Source of the DNA: Herbiconiux moechotypicola
Lineage (GTDB): Bacteria; Actinomycetota; Actinomycetes; Actinomycetales; Microbacteriaceae
Assembly (NCBI RefSeq): GCF_024979255.1
Contig: NZ_JANLCN010000005.1
Coordinates: 1 to 64,000, forward strand
DNA: 64,000 nucleotides
Direction of reading: 5' to 3'
The notes beneath the pieces were generated by a model, which searched no databases, was not told the DNA's origin, and saw only the letters and a list, made by a program, of their open reading frames with translations. Below are positions 40,136 through 48,779 of this stretch, in pieces. The translations under genes were made by a program, and so were the position numbers. Within the stretch, counting starts at the first letter, position 1; each line of letters starts with the position of its first letter.

Positions 40136-41680
40136 ATGTCCGTCACGAAAGACCCCGCCGCCGTCGGCAGCCCGCACGCGAGAACCCTCAAGGGCTCGCT
40201 CGGCGTCACCGCCATCGTGTTCATGGTGGTGGCCGCCGCCGCTCCGCTCACCGTCGTCGGCGGTGCCGCGCCGCTCGGTATCCTGCTCGGCAACGGCGTG
40301 GGCTTTCCGAGCCTCTACGCGATCTCGGCGGTCATCCTGCTGCTGTTCGCGGTGGGGCTCGCCGCCATGACCCGGCACGTGCCGCGGCCAGGCGCGTTCT
40401 TCACCTTCGTGGGCTACGGACTGGGCCGCCCGGCGGGCCTCGCGAGCGCCTTCCTCGCGCTGCTCACCTACACGGCCATCCAGATCAGCGTGCACGGGTA
40501 CATCGGCTACATCCTCGAGGTGACGGTGGCCGGTCTCGGCGGCCCCGACATCCCGTGGTACCTCTACTCGCTCGCGGTCATCGCGATCGTCGGCTTCCTC
40601 GGCTACCGGCACATCGACCTCTCCAGCCGGGTGCTCGGCATCCTGCTCGTGGGCGAGGTGGGCATCGTGCTCGTGCTCGTGGCCGCGATCGTGTTCACCG
40701 GCGGCGAGCAGGGACTCTCGGCGGCGCCGTTCCTGCCCGAGAACATCTTCTCGGGGGCGCCGGGCGTGGGCCTCATGTTCGCCATCGCGGCGTTCATCGG
40801 CTTCGAGGCCACCGCCATCTTCCGCGACGAGGCGAAGGACCCCTCGCGCACCATCCCGCGCGCCACCTACACCGCCGTGATCGGCATCGGCGTGTTCTAC
40901 ACCCTCGCCTCGTGGGGCCTCGTGATGGCCTGGGGCCCCGACAACGTGCTCGGCGTGGCCGCCGAAGACCCGGGCGCGATGATCATCGTCACCACCGCGA
41001 AGTACCTCGGCGTGGTGGGCGAGGTCATCATCAACGTGCTGCTCATCACCTCGATGTTCGCCTGCGTGCTGTCGTTCCACAACGTCATCACCCGCTACCA
41101 GCACTCCATGTCGAACGCGGGCGTGCTGCCCAACGTGCTCGGCCGGGTGCACCCCAAGCACCTCTCGCCGCACACTTCCTCGCTCGTGCAGACCGTCACC
41201 GCTGCCGTGCTCATCGTGGTGTTCGCGCTGCTCGCCCTCGACCCGGTGCTGCAGGTGTTCACCTGGTTCGCCGGTGTCGCCACCCTCGCCATCGCCATCC
41301 TCATGGGCATCACCTCGCTCGCGGTGATCGTGTACTTCGCCCGCACCAAGCAGGACAGGCGGGTGTGGAACACGGTCATCGCGCCCGCGCTCGGGTTCAT
41401 CGGGCTGATCGGCTCGGCGATCGTCATCATCGCGTACTTCCCCCTCATGGTGGGCGACGTCGACGCCGAGGGGACTCCGGTGTTCGGGGTGGTGAGCTTC
41501 GTGCTCCTCGCGCTGATCGTGGTGTTCCCCGTGGTGGGGCTGGTGCAGGCGGCGGTGCTGAAGCGGGCACGGCCGGCGGTGTACGAGACCATCACCGAGG
41601 CCATCAGCGACTCGAGCGCGGCGACCGTGCCGCCCGCGTCGGCGGCCTCGTCGGAGACCGTGCCGCCTGCCGCATCCTGA
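40136..41680 (+). CDS. APC family amino acid/amine permease
   Basis: A 514-residue permease with about twelve helices (LKGSLGVTAIVFMVVAAAAPLTVV at the start; AAFIGFEATAIFRDEAKDPSRTIPRATY in the middle). It closely resembles the permease at 4281 and probably imports the amine used by the following oxidase. A disordered Ser/Ala/Pro tail ends the protein. The ATG at 40136 has a GAGGAG ribosome site. The copper amine oxidase gene starts 57 bases after its stop. Confidence 0.92.
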   Translation: MSVTKDPAAVGSPHARTLKGSLGVTAIVFMVVAAAAPLTVVGGAAPLGILLGNGVGFPSLYAISAVILLLFAVGLAAMTRHVPRPGAFFTFVGYGLGRPAGLASAFLALLTYTAIQISVHGYIGYILEVTVAGLGGPDIPWYLYSLAVIAIVGFLGYRHIDLSSRVLGILLVGEVGIVLVLVAAIVFTGGEQGLSAAPFLPENIFSGAPGVGLMFAIAAFIGFEATAIFRDEAKDPSRTIPRATYTAVIGIGVFYTLASWGLVMAWGPDNVLGVAAEDPGAMIIVTTAKYLGVVGEVIINVLLITSMFACVLSFHNVITRYQHSMSNAGVLPNVLGRVHPKHLSPHTSSLVQTVTAAVLIVVFALLALDPVLQVFTWFAGVATLAIAILMGITSLAVIVYFARTKQDRRVWNTVIAPALGFIGLIGSAIVIIAYFPLMVGDVDAEGTPVFGVVSFVLLALIVVFPVVGLVQAAVLKRARPAVYETITEAISDSSAATVPPASAASSETVPPAAS

Positions 41681-41737
41681 GCCCCGCCCATCCGTTCGCC
41701 TGTCACGCCCACACGCCCAACCGTAAGGAACCACACC

Positions 41738-43804
41738 ATGACCATCGCCGACACCGACCTCAGCACCACCGGTGCAGACGGCGCGACCCCGCCGCATCCG
41801 CTCGCCTCGCTCAGCACGGAGGAGTTCACCCGCATCCGCGACCTCGTCACCGCGGCGCCCGACTTCACCCCCACAACCCGCTTCGCCTACGTGGGCCTCG
41901 AAGAGCCGCACAAGCGCGAGGTGCTCGCCTGGCAGGACGGCGACGGGCCGCTGCCCGAACGGCGGGCGCGGGTGATGCTGCTCGACATGGCCACCGGCCG
42001 CTCCACCGACAACGTGGTGGCGGTGGGGTCGGATGCGGAGCCCGGCGGCGTGCTCTCGACCGAGGTGCTCGACGGCTCGCGCGGCCAGCTGCCCGTGCTG
42101 CTGGAGGAGTTCGAGGCCATCGCCGACATCGTGGCGGAAGACGCCGGGTGGGTGGCGGCGCTCGCCGCCCGCGGGCTCACGGTCGAGAACGTCATCTGCG
42201 TGCCGCTCTCGGCCGGGTACTACGACTTCCCCGAGGAGGAGGGGCGGCGCATCCTGCGGGTGCTGGCGTTCCGGATGGACTCACCGAGCGATCACCCCTG
42301 GGCGCATCCGGTCGACGGCCTCTCGGCCTACGTCGACACCGCCACCCGCACGGTCACGCGGCTCATCGACGCGTCGCCGCTGCCCGTGCCGGAGACCTCG
42401 GGCAACTTCGACGATCCCGAGCTGCAGGGCGCGCCCTTGGCGTCGCTGAAGCCGATCGTCATCACCCAGCCGGAGGGGCCGTCGTTCACGGTCGACGGGG
42501 AACTCGTGACGTGGGGCAACTGGACCTTCCGGGTCGGGTTCGACACCCGCGAGGGCCTGGTGCTGCGGCAGCTGGCGTGGGCGGATGCGCGCACGCCCGA
42601 CGCACCGGCGCGCCCGATCGTGTACCGCGCCTCGATCGACGAGATGCTCGTGCCCTACGGAGACCCGTCGCCGGTGCGGTTCTGGCAGAACTACTTCGAC
42701 ACCGGCGAGTACCTGTTCGGGCGGTTCACGAACTCGCTCGAACTGGGCTGCGACTGCGTGGGCGAGATCCACTACTTCGACGCCGTGCTGGCCGACGAGC
42801 TCGGCAACCCGTTCACCATCTCGAACGGCATCTGCATGCACGAGGAAGACTTCGGCACGCTGTGGAAGCACTCCGACATGTTCACCGGCTCGAACGAGGT
42901 GCGCCGGTCGCGGCGGCTCGTCATCTCGTTCTTCACCACGGTCGGCAACTACGACTACGGCTTCTACTGGTACCTCTACCTCGACGGCACGATCGAGTGC
43001 GAGGCGAAGCTCACCGGGGTGCTGTTCACCTCGTCGTACCCCGGGGTGTCGGAGTCGGGGGAGGACTACCCGTACGCCTCCGAGGTGGCTCCGGGTCTGG
43101 GTGGCCCGTACCACCAGCACCTGTTCTCGGCGCGGCTGGACATGATGGTCGACGGTGTGGCGAACGCGGTCGACGAGGTCGACGCGGTGCGGGTGCCCGT
43201 GGGGCCGGGCAACGAGCACGGCAACGCGTTCACCAAGAAGGTCACGCGCCTCACCACGGAGGGCTCGTCGGGGCGGGTGGCGGATGCGTCGGTGGGCCGC
43301 GCCTGGCACGTCACCAGCACCACGGCCACGAACGCGATGGGGCGGCCCACCGGCTACGTGCTGCTGCCGACCGAGTCGCCCACCCTGCTCGCCGACCCGT
43401 CGTCGTCGATCGCGGGGCGTGCGGAGTTCGCCACGAAGCACCTGTTCGTGACGGCGTACGACCCGGCCGAGAAGTATGCGGCGGGTGACTTCGTGCACCA
43501 GAACCCCGGCGGCGACGGCATCACCCGGTTCATCGCGGACGACGCGCCGATCGATGGCGAGGACATCGTCCTGTGGCACACCTTCGGGCCGACGCACTTC
43601 CCGCGGCCCGAGGACTGGCCGGTGATGCCGGTCGACTACGCGAAGTTCGCGCTGAAGCCGTACGGGTTCTTCGACCGCAACCCGGCGCTGAACGTGCCGG
43701 CGCCGGCGGGGCACGGGGCAGGGGCGGATGGTGCGGATGCGCACTGCAGCCACCACGCGGATGGTGGGCACTCGGGCGGCGAGCACGAGGGGCACGCGGG
43801 GTGA
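41738..43804 (+). CDS. Copper/TPQ primary-amine oxidase with His-rich C-terminal tail
   Basis: A 688-residue enzyme that oxidises primary amines to aldehydes, H2O2 and NH3, using Cu(II) and a self-made topaquinone. The cofactor tyrosine is Tyr405 in VGNYDYG. The catalytic base is the Asp of NYFDTGEYLFG, the copper histidines include YHQHLFSARLDM, and the downstream HFPRPEDWPVMP is conserved. It closely follows the Arthrobacter phenethylamine/histamine oxidase pattern (about 640 residues). The extra 30 residues at the end are Gly/His/Asp-rich (about seven His) and could bind metal. No signal peptide. The stop overlaps the next gene by four bases. Confidence 0.95.
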   Translation: MTIADTDLSTTGADGATPPHPLASLSTEEFTRIRDLVTAAPDFTPTTRFAYVGLEEPHKREVLAWQDGDGPLPERRARVMLLDMATGRSTDNVVAVGSDAEPGGVLSTEVLDGSRGQLPVLLEEFEAIADIVAEDAGWVAALAARGLTVENVICVPLSAGYYDFPEEEGRRILRVLAFRMDSPSDHPWAHPVDGLSAYVDTATRTVTRLIDASPLPVPETSGNFDDPELQGAPLASLKPIVITQPEGPSFTVDGELVTWGNWTFRVGFDTREGLVLRQLAWADARTPDAPARPIVYRASIDEMLVPYGDPSPVRFWQNYFDTGEYLFGRFTNSLELGCDCVGEIHYFDAVLADELGNPFTISNGICMHEEDFGTLWKHSDMFTGSNEVRRSRRLVISFFTTVGNYDYGFYWYLYLDGTIECEAKLTGVLFTSSYPGVSESGEDYPYASEVAPGLGGPYHQHLFSARLDMMVDGVANAVDEVDAVRVPVGPGNEHGNAFTKKVTRLTTEGSSGRVADASVGRAWHVTSTTATNAMGRPTGYVLLPTESPTLLADPSSSIAGRAEFATKHLFVTAYDPAEKYAAGDFVHQNPGGDGITRFIADDAPIDGEDIVLWHTFGPTHFPRPEDWPVMPVDYAKFALKPYGFFDRNPALNVPAPAGHGAGADGADAHCSHHADGGHSGGEHEGHAG

Positions 43805-44391
43805 CCGAGGCGCTCCACCTCGGGGCGCTCGTTCCGGCCGCGGTGGGCGCCTGCTGTGCGGTGGGCGCCCGCCGTCCCGGCCGGCTGCGCGCGGTGCTCG
43901 GGATCGTGGGGGCCGCGCTCATGCTGCTCGCCATGCTCGACGCCGCCACGGCGGTGCTGGGCGTGCCGGTGCTGGTGTGGGCGGGCCTGCTGCTCGCCGT
44001 GGCGGTGGCGAGCGCCGCCGTGGTCGCCCGGCCGAGCGGACTCGGGGCTACGGCCGCGCGACCCGGCGAGGGTGGCGGGCACGTGCACGGCGCGATGGCA
44101 CTGCACGGGTCGCTCGGGGCGGTGGTGATGGCGATGCTGCTCGTCGCGATGACGGTTCACGGTGCGTCTGCCGATTCGGCGTCCCACGCGGCAGGAGGTG
44201 CGGTGCACTCCGGGGCGACGGGCATCCTGTCGCTGGTGCTCGCCTCCGCGGCCGGGTACTTGGTGTTCGGCGCCGTGCTCGCGTGGCGCGTGGTGCGTGC
44301 CGGGGGCCCTCGGGCGCAGCGCGTCCTCGCCGTGACGGAGCTCACGAGCATGGGCCTCTCCACGGCCCTGATGGCCGCGACGTTCGTCTGA
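43801..44391 (+). CDS. His-rich integral membrane protein next to copper amine oxidase
   Basis: A 196-residue protein with about five or six hydrophobic helices and no recognised family. His residues cluster in and between helices (GGHVHGAMALHG, VAMTVHGASADSASHAAGGAVHSG). The GTG start overlaps the amine oxidase stop (GTGA), so the two are translationally coupled. A metal-handling or oxidase-supporting role is a reasonable inference. DUF5134-like small membrane proteins of actinobacteria are another possibility. Confidence 0.78.
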   Translation: MTEALHLGALVPAAVGACCAVGARRPGRLRAVLGIVGAALMLLAMLDAATAVLGVPVLVWAGLLLAVAVASAAVVARPSGLGATAARPGEGGGHVHGAMALHGSLGAVVMAMLLVAMTVHGASADSASHAAGGAVHSGATGILSLVLASAAGYLVFGAVLAWRVVRAGGPRAQRVLAVTELTSMGLSTALMAATFV

Positions 44392-44445
44392 AGACGGCGG
44401 CGCGCCCTTGCTACGCTGGTCTCGACTCAGGAAAGAGGTGCGCCC

Positions 44446-44553
44446 ATGATCGGCGACGTGCTGCTCGGCATCATCGGACTCATCACGCTCGTCGGCGGCG
44501 TGCTCGGCATCGCGGCGCTCATCGCGCTCGCGCGGGAGCCCTACAAGAACTGA
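44446..44553 (+). CDS. 35-residue single-helix membrane peptide
   Basis: A very short gene with ATG at 44446 and TGA at 44551-44553. It encodes one hydrophobic helix (VLLGIIGLITLVGGVLGIAA) flanked by Asp at the N-terminus and REPYKN at the C-terminus. It has a good ribosome site (AAAGAGG) seven to eight bases upstream and a possible -10 TACGCT near 44411. The last 13 bases overlap the convergent methyltransferase stop. The function is unknown. Size and composition fit small membrane-regulatory peptides. Confidence 0.6.
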   Translation: MIGDVLLGIIGLITLVGGVLGIAALIALAREPYKN

Positions 44554-45446
44554 ACCGACCCGATCACCACGGTCGCATCGCGCTCGTCGTCGCGCCGGAT
44601 CTCGGCGCGCAGCCCTGCGGCCTGCATCAGCGCCGCCGTGTGATCGGCCTGGGGCTCGCTGGTCTCGATCATCAGGGCTCCTGATGCGCTGAGCCAGTCG
44701 CGCGCATCCGCCGCCACCCGCCGGTGCACCTCGAGCCCGTCGGTTCCGCCGTCGAGCGCGACTCGCGGTTCGTGGTCGCGTGCCTCGGACGGCATCAACG
44801 CGATCGCCGCGGTCGGCACGTAGGGCGCGTTCACCGCCAGCACGTCGACCCGCCCTCGCAGCGACCTCGGCAGCGCCTCGAACAGGTCGCCCTCGTAGAC
44901 CCGCTCCGCCGGCAGGTTACGGCGCGCGTTCTCCACAGCCACCCGATCGATGTCGGCGGCGTAGACCTCCGCCCCCGTACGCGCCGCCACGACGGCCCCC
45001 ACGGCCCCCGTCCCGCAGCACAGGTCCACCACCACGGCCCGCGGATCGCCTGTCGCCCGGGCTTCATGCTCCCCGACCACCTGCACGGCCGCCGCCATCG
45101 GAGCCGCCACTGCAGCAGCCGACTGCACGGCGCCCACCTGCTGCACCGCGCACTCGGCGAGCCATTCCGTGCGCCGACGCGGCACGAACACTCCGGGATC
45201 GACGATCACCCTCATCCCCGCGAACTCGGCCCACCCGATCAAGGGCTCCAGCGGCTCACCCGCGACCCGCGCGGAGACGAGCTGCTCGAGCCGCTCCGTC
45301 GACCCGGCGCCCTGGCCCGCGGCGTCGGCCAACAATGCCGCCTCCTCCTCCGCGAACACGCTCCCACCCGCCCGCAGTCGCTCCACCAGCCCGTGATCCG
45401 CCACTGCCCCGCCCCGGGATCCGGACTCCCGGTCGATGCGATCCAT
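44541..45446 (-). CDS. Protein N5-glutamine methyltransferase-like (HemK/PrmC family)
   Basis: A 301-residue class I SAM methyltransferase. SAM-binding motif DLCCGTGAVG is at 141-150 and the substrate-binding motif is NAPY (206-209), a variant of the usual NPPY. The N-terminal helical part (LIGWAEFAGMRVIVDPGVFVPRRRTE) is PrmC-like. PrmC methylates the Gln of the GGQ motif in release factors. Actinobacteria often carry this shorter paralogue, so the target is uncertain. ATG at 45446 with GGGAGG ribosome site. Confidence 0.87.
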   Translation of the reverse strand: MDRIDRESGSRGGAVADHGLVERLRAGGSVFAEEEAALLADAAGQGAGSTERLEQLVSARVAGEPLEPLIGWAEFAGMRVIVDPGVFVPRRRTEWLAECAVQQVGAVQSAAAVAAPMAAAVQVVGEHEARATGDPRAVVVDLCCGTGAVGAVVAARTGAEVYAADIDRVAVENARRNLPAERVYEGDLFEALPRSLRGRVDVLAVNAPYVPTAAIALMPSEARDHEPRVALDGGTDGLEVHRRVAADARDWLSASGALMIETSEPQADHTAALMQAAGLRAEIRRDDERDATVVIGSVQFL

Positions 45447-45647
45447 GTGCTGACCTCCCGCCTCGTCGGCTCCGGCAACCGTACTCCCTCGCGCACCCGG
45501 CCACCTCGCGCTGGAGTGGCCCACCCCGGAACCGACGTGCGCGCTTCGCCATGCGAGACACGTTCCGGGCAGCATAGGGCGCCACTCGCCGCCGCACGTG
45601 GCGAACCCACCGGGCGCCCGAGCCCGTGTGGCTGCGGCGACGCGCGG

Positions 45648-46748
45648 TCAGGGGGCGAGGTAGGCGGCGAAGCCGGCTTCGACGGCGGGGGAGACGGAGG
45701 AGGGGCCGCCGAGGATGATGATGCGCTTCGGCTTGTTCTCGGGGCGGGAGAGGTAGGTGGCGAGGCTCGCCGGAATGGCGTTCGGTGAGGTGAGGAAGAC
45801 AGGGCTGCGGCCGATGATGCCGGCCGGACCGCCCGAGAGCGCGTCGGGGAAGTTCTGGCCCGAGGTGACGTAGATCGTGTCGGACTGGCCGACGAAGCTG
45901 GAGATCGCAATCGAGGTGTCGTACCGATCGGTTCCGCCGATGCGGAAGGCGGCGGGCTGGATGGTGCGGAGCTTCGCAAGGACCTCGTCGGAGATGGTGT
46001 TTGCACCGCCGAGGATGATGATGCGCTCGGGCCGCAGCCGCCGGATCTCGGCTTCGACCACCGCGGGGAGGTCGCCCCGCCGGGTGAGAAGCAGCGGGCC
46101 CGGCAGCGCACCCTCTCGGGTGGCTGCTGTGGCGGGGGCGCCGGACAGCGCATCGGGATAGCTCTCGCCCGAAGCGAGAAAGAGTGTGTCGACGCCCGGA
46201 CCCGTTGGGGCGACTTCGAAGACGCCGGCCGAGGCGAGAGCCGACACCTCGTAGCGATCGGCTCCCGCGATGCGGTTGACCGACGACGAGTAGGCGCCGA
46301 GCTGCGCCTCGACCGAGGCGTCGATGCTGTTGGCCCCACCCAGCACGATGATCTTGCGCGGTTTGATGCGGGTGAGCTCGGCCCGGATGGCGTCGGGGAT
46401 GGTGGATTTCGTGACCAGGAGAACCGGGCCGCCGAGGGTTCCCGCGACCGCGGAGGCCGAGAGGGCGTCGGGGAACGCCTCGCCCGACACCACGTAGGCC
46501 ACCGGAACGGGGAGACGGGGGTAGGCGATGCTCGCCGAGATGGCCGCCGAGACCTCGTAGCGGTCGGCTCCCGCGATGCGCACCATCCCCTTCGAAGGAA
46601 TGAGGGTGCCATCGGCCTGCGCAGCGACCGCGGCTGGGCCACCCTCCGCCGGTGTGGCCGCCGAGACGGTGGTGGCGGGAAGTGTGGCCGCGAGGGCACC
46701 GCACAGGAGAGCGGTGGTGCCGGCCTGCAGGAGGCGAGAAGACGTCAT
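45648..46748 (-). CDS. Secreted cell-wall-binding repeat 2 (CWB2) protein
   Basis: A 366-residue secreted protein. A signal peptide (about 1-31, ending VSAATPA) is followed by three CWB2 modules, each starting R(I)xGxDRY(E/D)xS and containing a SGExFPDALS-like and a K(R)IIxLGG-type motif (RIAGADRYEVS, RIAGADRYEVS, RIGGTDRYDTS). CWB2 triplets attach proteins non-covalently to cell-wall polymers, as in clostridial S-layers. No other domain is attached, so it may be a simple wall coat or adhesin. TAGCGT seven bases before the ATG suggests a near-leaderless message. Confidence 0.93.
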   Translation of the reverse strand: MTSSRLLQAGTTALLCGALAATLPATTVSAATPAEGGPAAVAAQADGTLIPSKGMVRIAGADRYEVSAAISASIAYPRLPVPVAYVVSGEAFPDALSASAVAGTLGGPVLLVTKSTIPDAIRAELTRIKPRKIIVLGGANSIDASVEAQLGAYSSSVNRIAGADRYEVSALASAGVFEVAPTGPGVDTLFLASGESYPDALSGAPATAATREGALPGPLLLTRRGDLPAVVEAEIRRLRPERIIILGGANTISDEVLAKLRTIQPAAFRIGGTDRYDTSIAISSFVGQSDTIYVTSGQNFPDALSGGPAGIIGRSPVFLTSPNAIPASLATYLSRPENKPKRIIILGGPSSVSPAVEAGFAAYLAP

Positions 46749-46795
46749 GCTCCCGACGCTAGGGGCGAGGCACCCCACGGCGTGATGAGTAATTA

Positions 46796-47287
46796 CTACG
46801 CAATGGGAGGCAGCGACGACTCGATGAGCGCGACGATCGCGGGGTCGTCGGGCTCGGTGCGCGGCCGGAAGCGGTGCACCGCACCGTCGGGCGTCACCAC
46901 GAACTTCTCGAAGTTCCACGTGACCCGCCCCGCCTTGCCCTCCGCATCCGGGGTCTTCTTCAGCTGCTGGTAGAGCGGATGCGCGCCACGCCCGTTCACC
47001 TTCACCTTGTCGAACATGGGGAAGGTCACACCCCAGGTGAGCGAGCAGTACTCCTTGATCTTCTCGGTGTCGCCGAGCTCCTGCAGGAACTGGTTGCTCG
47101 GAAAGCCCAGCACCGTGAGACCGCGCTCGCCGTACTCCTTCTGCAGCGCCTCGAGCTTCTCGTACTGCGGCGCGAGCCCGCAGCGCGAGGCCACGTTGAC
47201 GATGAGCTTCACCGGCCCGTAGGCGGCCAGCGTGGTGGTCTCCCCGTCGATCGTGGTGAGCGGGATGCTGTCGAGGGCTTCGGTCAC
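46796..47287 (-). CDS. Glutathione peroxidase family thiol peroxidase
   Basis: A 163-residue enzyme with the GPx fold. Peroxidatic Cys36 is in NVASRCGLAP, followed by VLGFPSNQF (catalytic Gln) and VTWNFEKFVV (catalytic Trp and Asn). As actinobacteria lack glutathione, it probably uses thioredoxin or mycothiol to reduce hydroperoxides. The GTG at 47287 is preceded by TAGAGT (47294-47299) at six bases, supporting a leaderless transcript. Confidence 0.94.
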   Translation of the reverse strand: MTEALDSIPLTTIDGETTTLAAYGPVKLIVNVASRCGLAPQYEKLEALQKEYGERGLTVLGFPSNQFLQELGDTEKIKEYCSLTWGVTFPMFDKVKVNGRGAHPLYQQLKKTPDAEGKAGRVTWNFEKFVVTPDGAVHRFRPRTEPDDPAIVALIESSLPPIA

Positions 47288-47293
47288 GACAGC

Positions 47294-47299
47294 ACTCTA
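47294..47299 (-). promoter_or_regulatory. -10 element of a leaderless transcript (glutathione peroxidase)
   Basis: TAGAGT on the minus strand, six bases before the GTG at 47287. Confidence 0.5.
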
Positions 47300-47362
47300 C
47301 GCCGCCCTCGACACCCGTCTCCCAGCATCCGGTGATGCGGCGTCCGTAGTGTGACCTCACAC

Positions 47363-48556
47363 ATGCAGATCTTCGTCGACATCGTCCTCGTCCTGGTCGC
47401 CGTGCTCGCCGTTCTGGGCGGCTGGCGGCGAGGCGCACTGGTGACCGCCGCGTCGCTCGCCGGGATCGTCGCCGGCGCGTTCCTGGCCTCGCTGGTGGCC
47501 CCCGGCGTGGTCGACTGGCTCGCCGCCTTCGGCTGGAGTTCCGCGCTCCAGCGGGCCGTCGCCGCAGGCGTCGTGCTGCTGCTGTGCATGGGCCTCGCGA
47601 TCACCGTGCTGAGCGTCGTCGCCCGCCTGCTCCGGCGGGTCATCGGCTCCGTGCGCATCGGCCGCGGCATCGACTCGCTCGGCGGCGCGGTGCTGGGCCT
47701 GCTCACCTGGGCCGTCGTGGTGTGGCTGCTCGCCGGGTTCCTGCAGACCACCGGCATCGTGCCCGTCACCCAGCTCGTGGCCTCCTCCCGGGTGGTGGCC
47801 GCCCTCGACTCGGTCGCCCCCGTGCCGGCCGAAGACGCCCTCGACACGATCGACTCCGCGCTCGACGACTCCGGCTTCCCCGAGGTGTTCGCGTTCGGTG
47901 TCGAGACGATCCTGGATGCGCCGGCACCCGACCCCGATGTGCCCGCGGCGGTCAACGACGCGGCCGGCGGAGTGGTGCGCATCCTGAGCTCGGCGCCCAG
48001 CTGCGGCAGCGACGCCGAGGGCTCGGGCTGGGTGGTGGCGCCGGAGCGCGTCATGACGAACGCCCACGTGGTGGCCGGCTCCGAGCAGAGCTACGTGCAG
48101 GTCGGCGGGGTCGGCGAACTGCACAAGGCCACGCTGGTGGTGTTCGACCCCGACCGCGACCTCGCCGTGCTCGCCGTGCCGGGGCTCGGCGTCGACCCGC
48201 TGCCCACCGGCACCGAGCTCACGGGCGGCGACTCGGCCGTGGTCGCCGGCTACCCCGAGAACGGCGGGTACACCACGGCCACCGCCCGGGTGCGCGAGGT
48301 GCTCGACGCCGTCGGGCGCGACATCTACGAGCAGGATGCGGTGACCCGCGAGATCTACTCGCTCCGCGGCACGGTGCGCCCGGGCAACTCGGGCGGCCCC
48401 CTGTTCGACGCCTCGGGCACCGTGGTGGGCGTGGTGTTCGCCCGCTCCACCATCGACTCCGACACCGGGTACGCGATGACGCTCGACGAGATCGCGCCGG
48501 TTCTGGCCGCGGTCGGGTCGACCGAGCCGGTGGCCTCCGGAGCCTGCACGGCCTGA
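47363..48556 (+). CDS. MarP-family membrane serine protease
   Basis: A 397-residue protein. Four N-terminal helices of the CvpA/colicin V type (about 5-130) are followed by a trypsin-like domain (about 205-385) with catalytic His in VMTNAHVVAG, Asp in DPDRDLAVL and Ser in TVRPGNSGGPLFD, and paired Cys in APSCGSD and the C-terminal GACTA. MarP of Mycobacterium tuberculosis is needed for acid resistance. This protein should act on the outer face of the membrane. An in-frame GTG at 47351 is an alternative start. A palindrome GTGTGACCTCACAC lies directly before the ATG. Confidence 0.9.
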   Translation: MQIFVDIVLVLVAVLAVLGGWRRGALVTAASLAGIVAGAFLASLVAPGVVDWLAAFGWSSALQRAVAAGVVLLLCMGLAITVLSVVARLLRRVIGSVRIGRGIDSLGGAVLGLLTWAVVVWLLAGFLQTTGIVPVTQLVASSRVVAALDSVAPVPAEDALDTIDSALDDSGFPEVFAFGVETILDAPAPDPDVPAAVNDAAGGVVRILSSAPSCGSDAEGSGWVVAPERVMTNAHVVAGSEQSYVQVGGVGELHKATLVVFDPDRDLAVLAVPGLGVDPLPTGTELTGGDSAVVAGYPENGGYTTATARVREVLDAVGRDIYEQDAVTREIYSLRGTVRPGNSGGPLFDASGTVVGVVFARSTIDSDTGYAMTLDEIAPVLAAVGSTEPVASGACTA

Positions 48557-48633
48557 TCGCGCGCGGCGCGCATCCGGGTCACCACGAACCGGCCGGGGGG
48601 CGCGGGGTGCGCGCCGAGGTGGCGCAAACTCCG

Positions 48634-48659
48634 CGCATCCGCATTCTGACGCGGATGCG
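48634..48659. terminator. Stem-loop between MarP and the solute-binding lipoprotein
   Basis: CGCATCCGC (48634-48642) and GCGGATGCG (48651-48659) form a perfect nine-base-pair stem with an eight-base loop in a non-coding gap. There is no U-tract, so it could be a Rho-independent terminator of the U-less type common in actinobacteria, or an mRNA-stabilising hairpin. Confidence 0.45.
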
Positions 48660-48779
48660 GGGTGGCGCGGGGTGGCGCAACCGATCGTTCTCGGTCGGGA
48701 AACACCGGTGCAACGGCGTCGGGTGAGACTGGGCGGGCTCCCCCCGCACCCGACGCACCACTCACATCCTGGAGATCAC

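Noticed and set aside
47350-47361. TGTGA/TCACA read as a CRP site
   Set aside because: The half-sites match, but the spacer is two bases instead of six, so CRP could not bind in the usual way.
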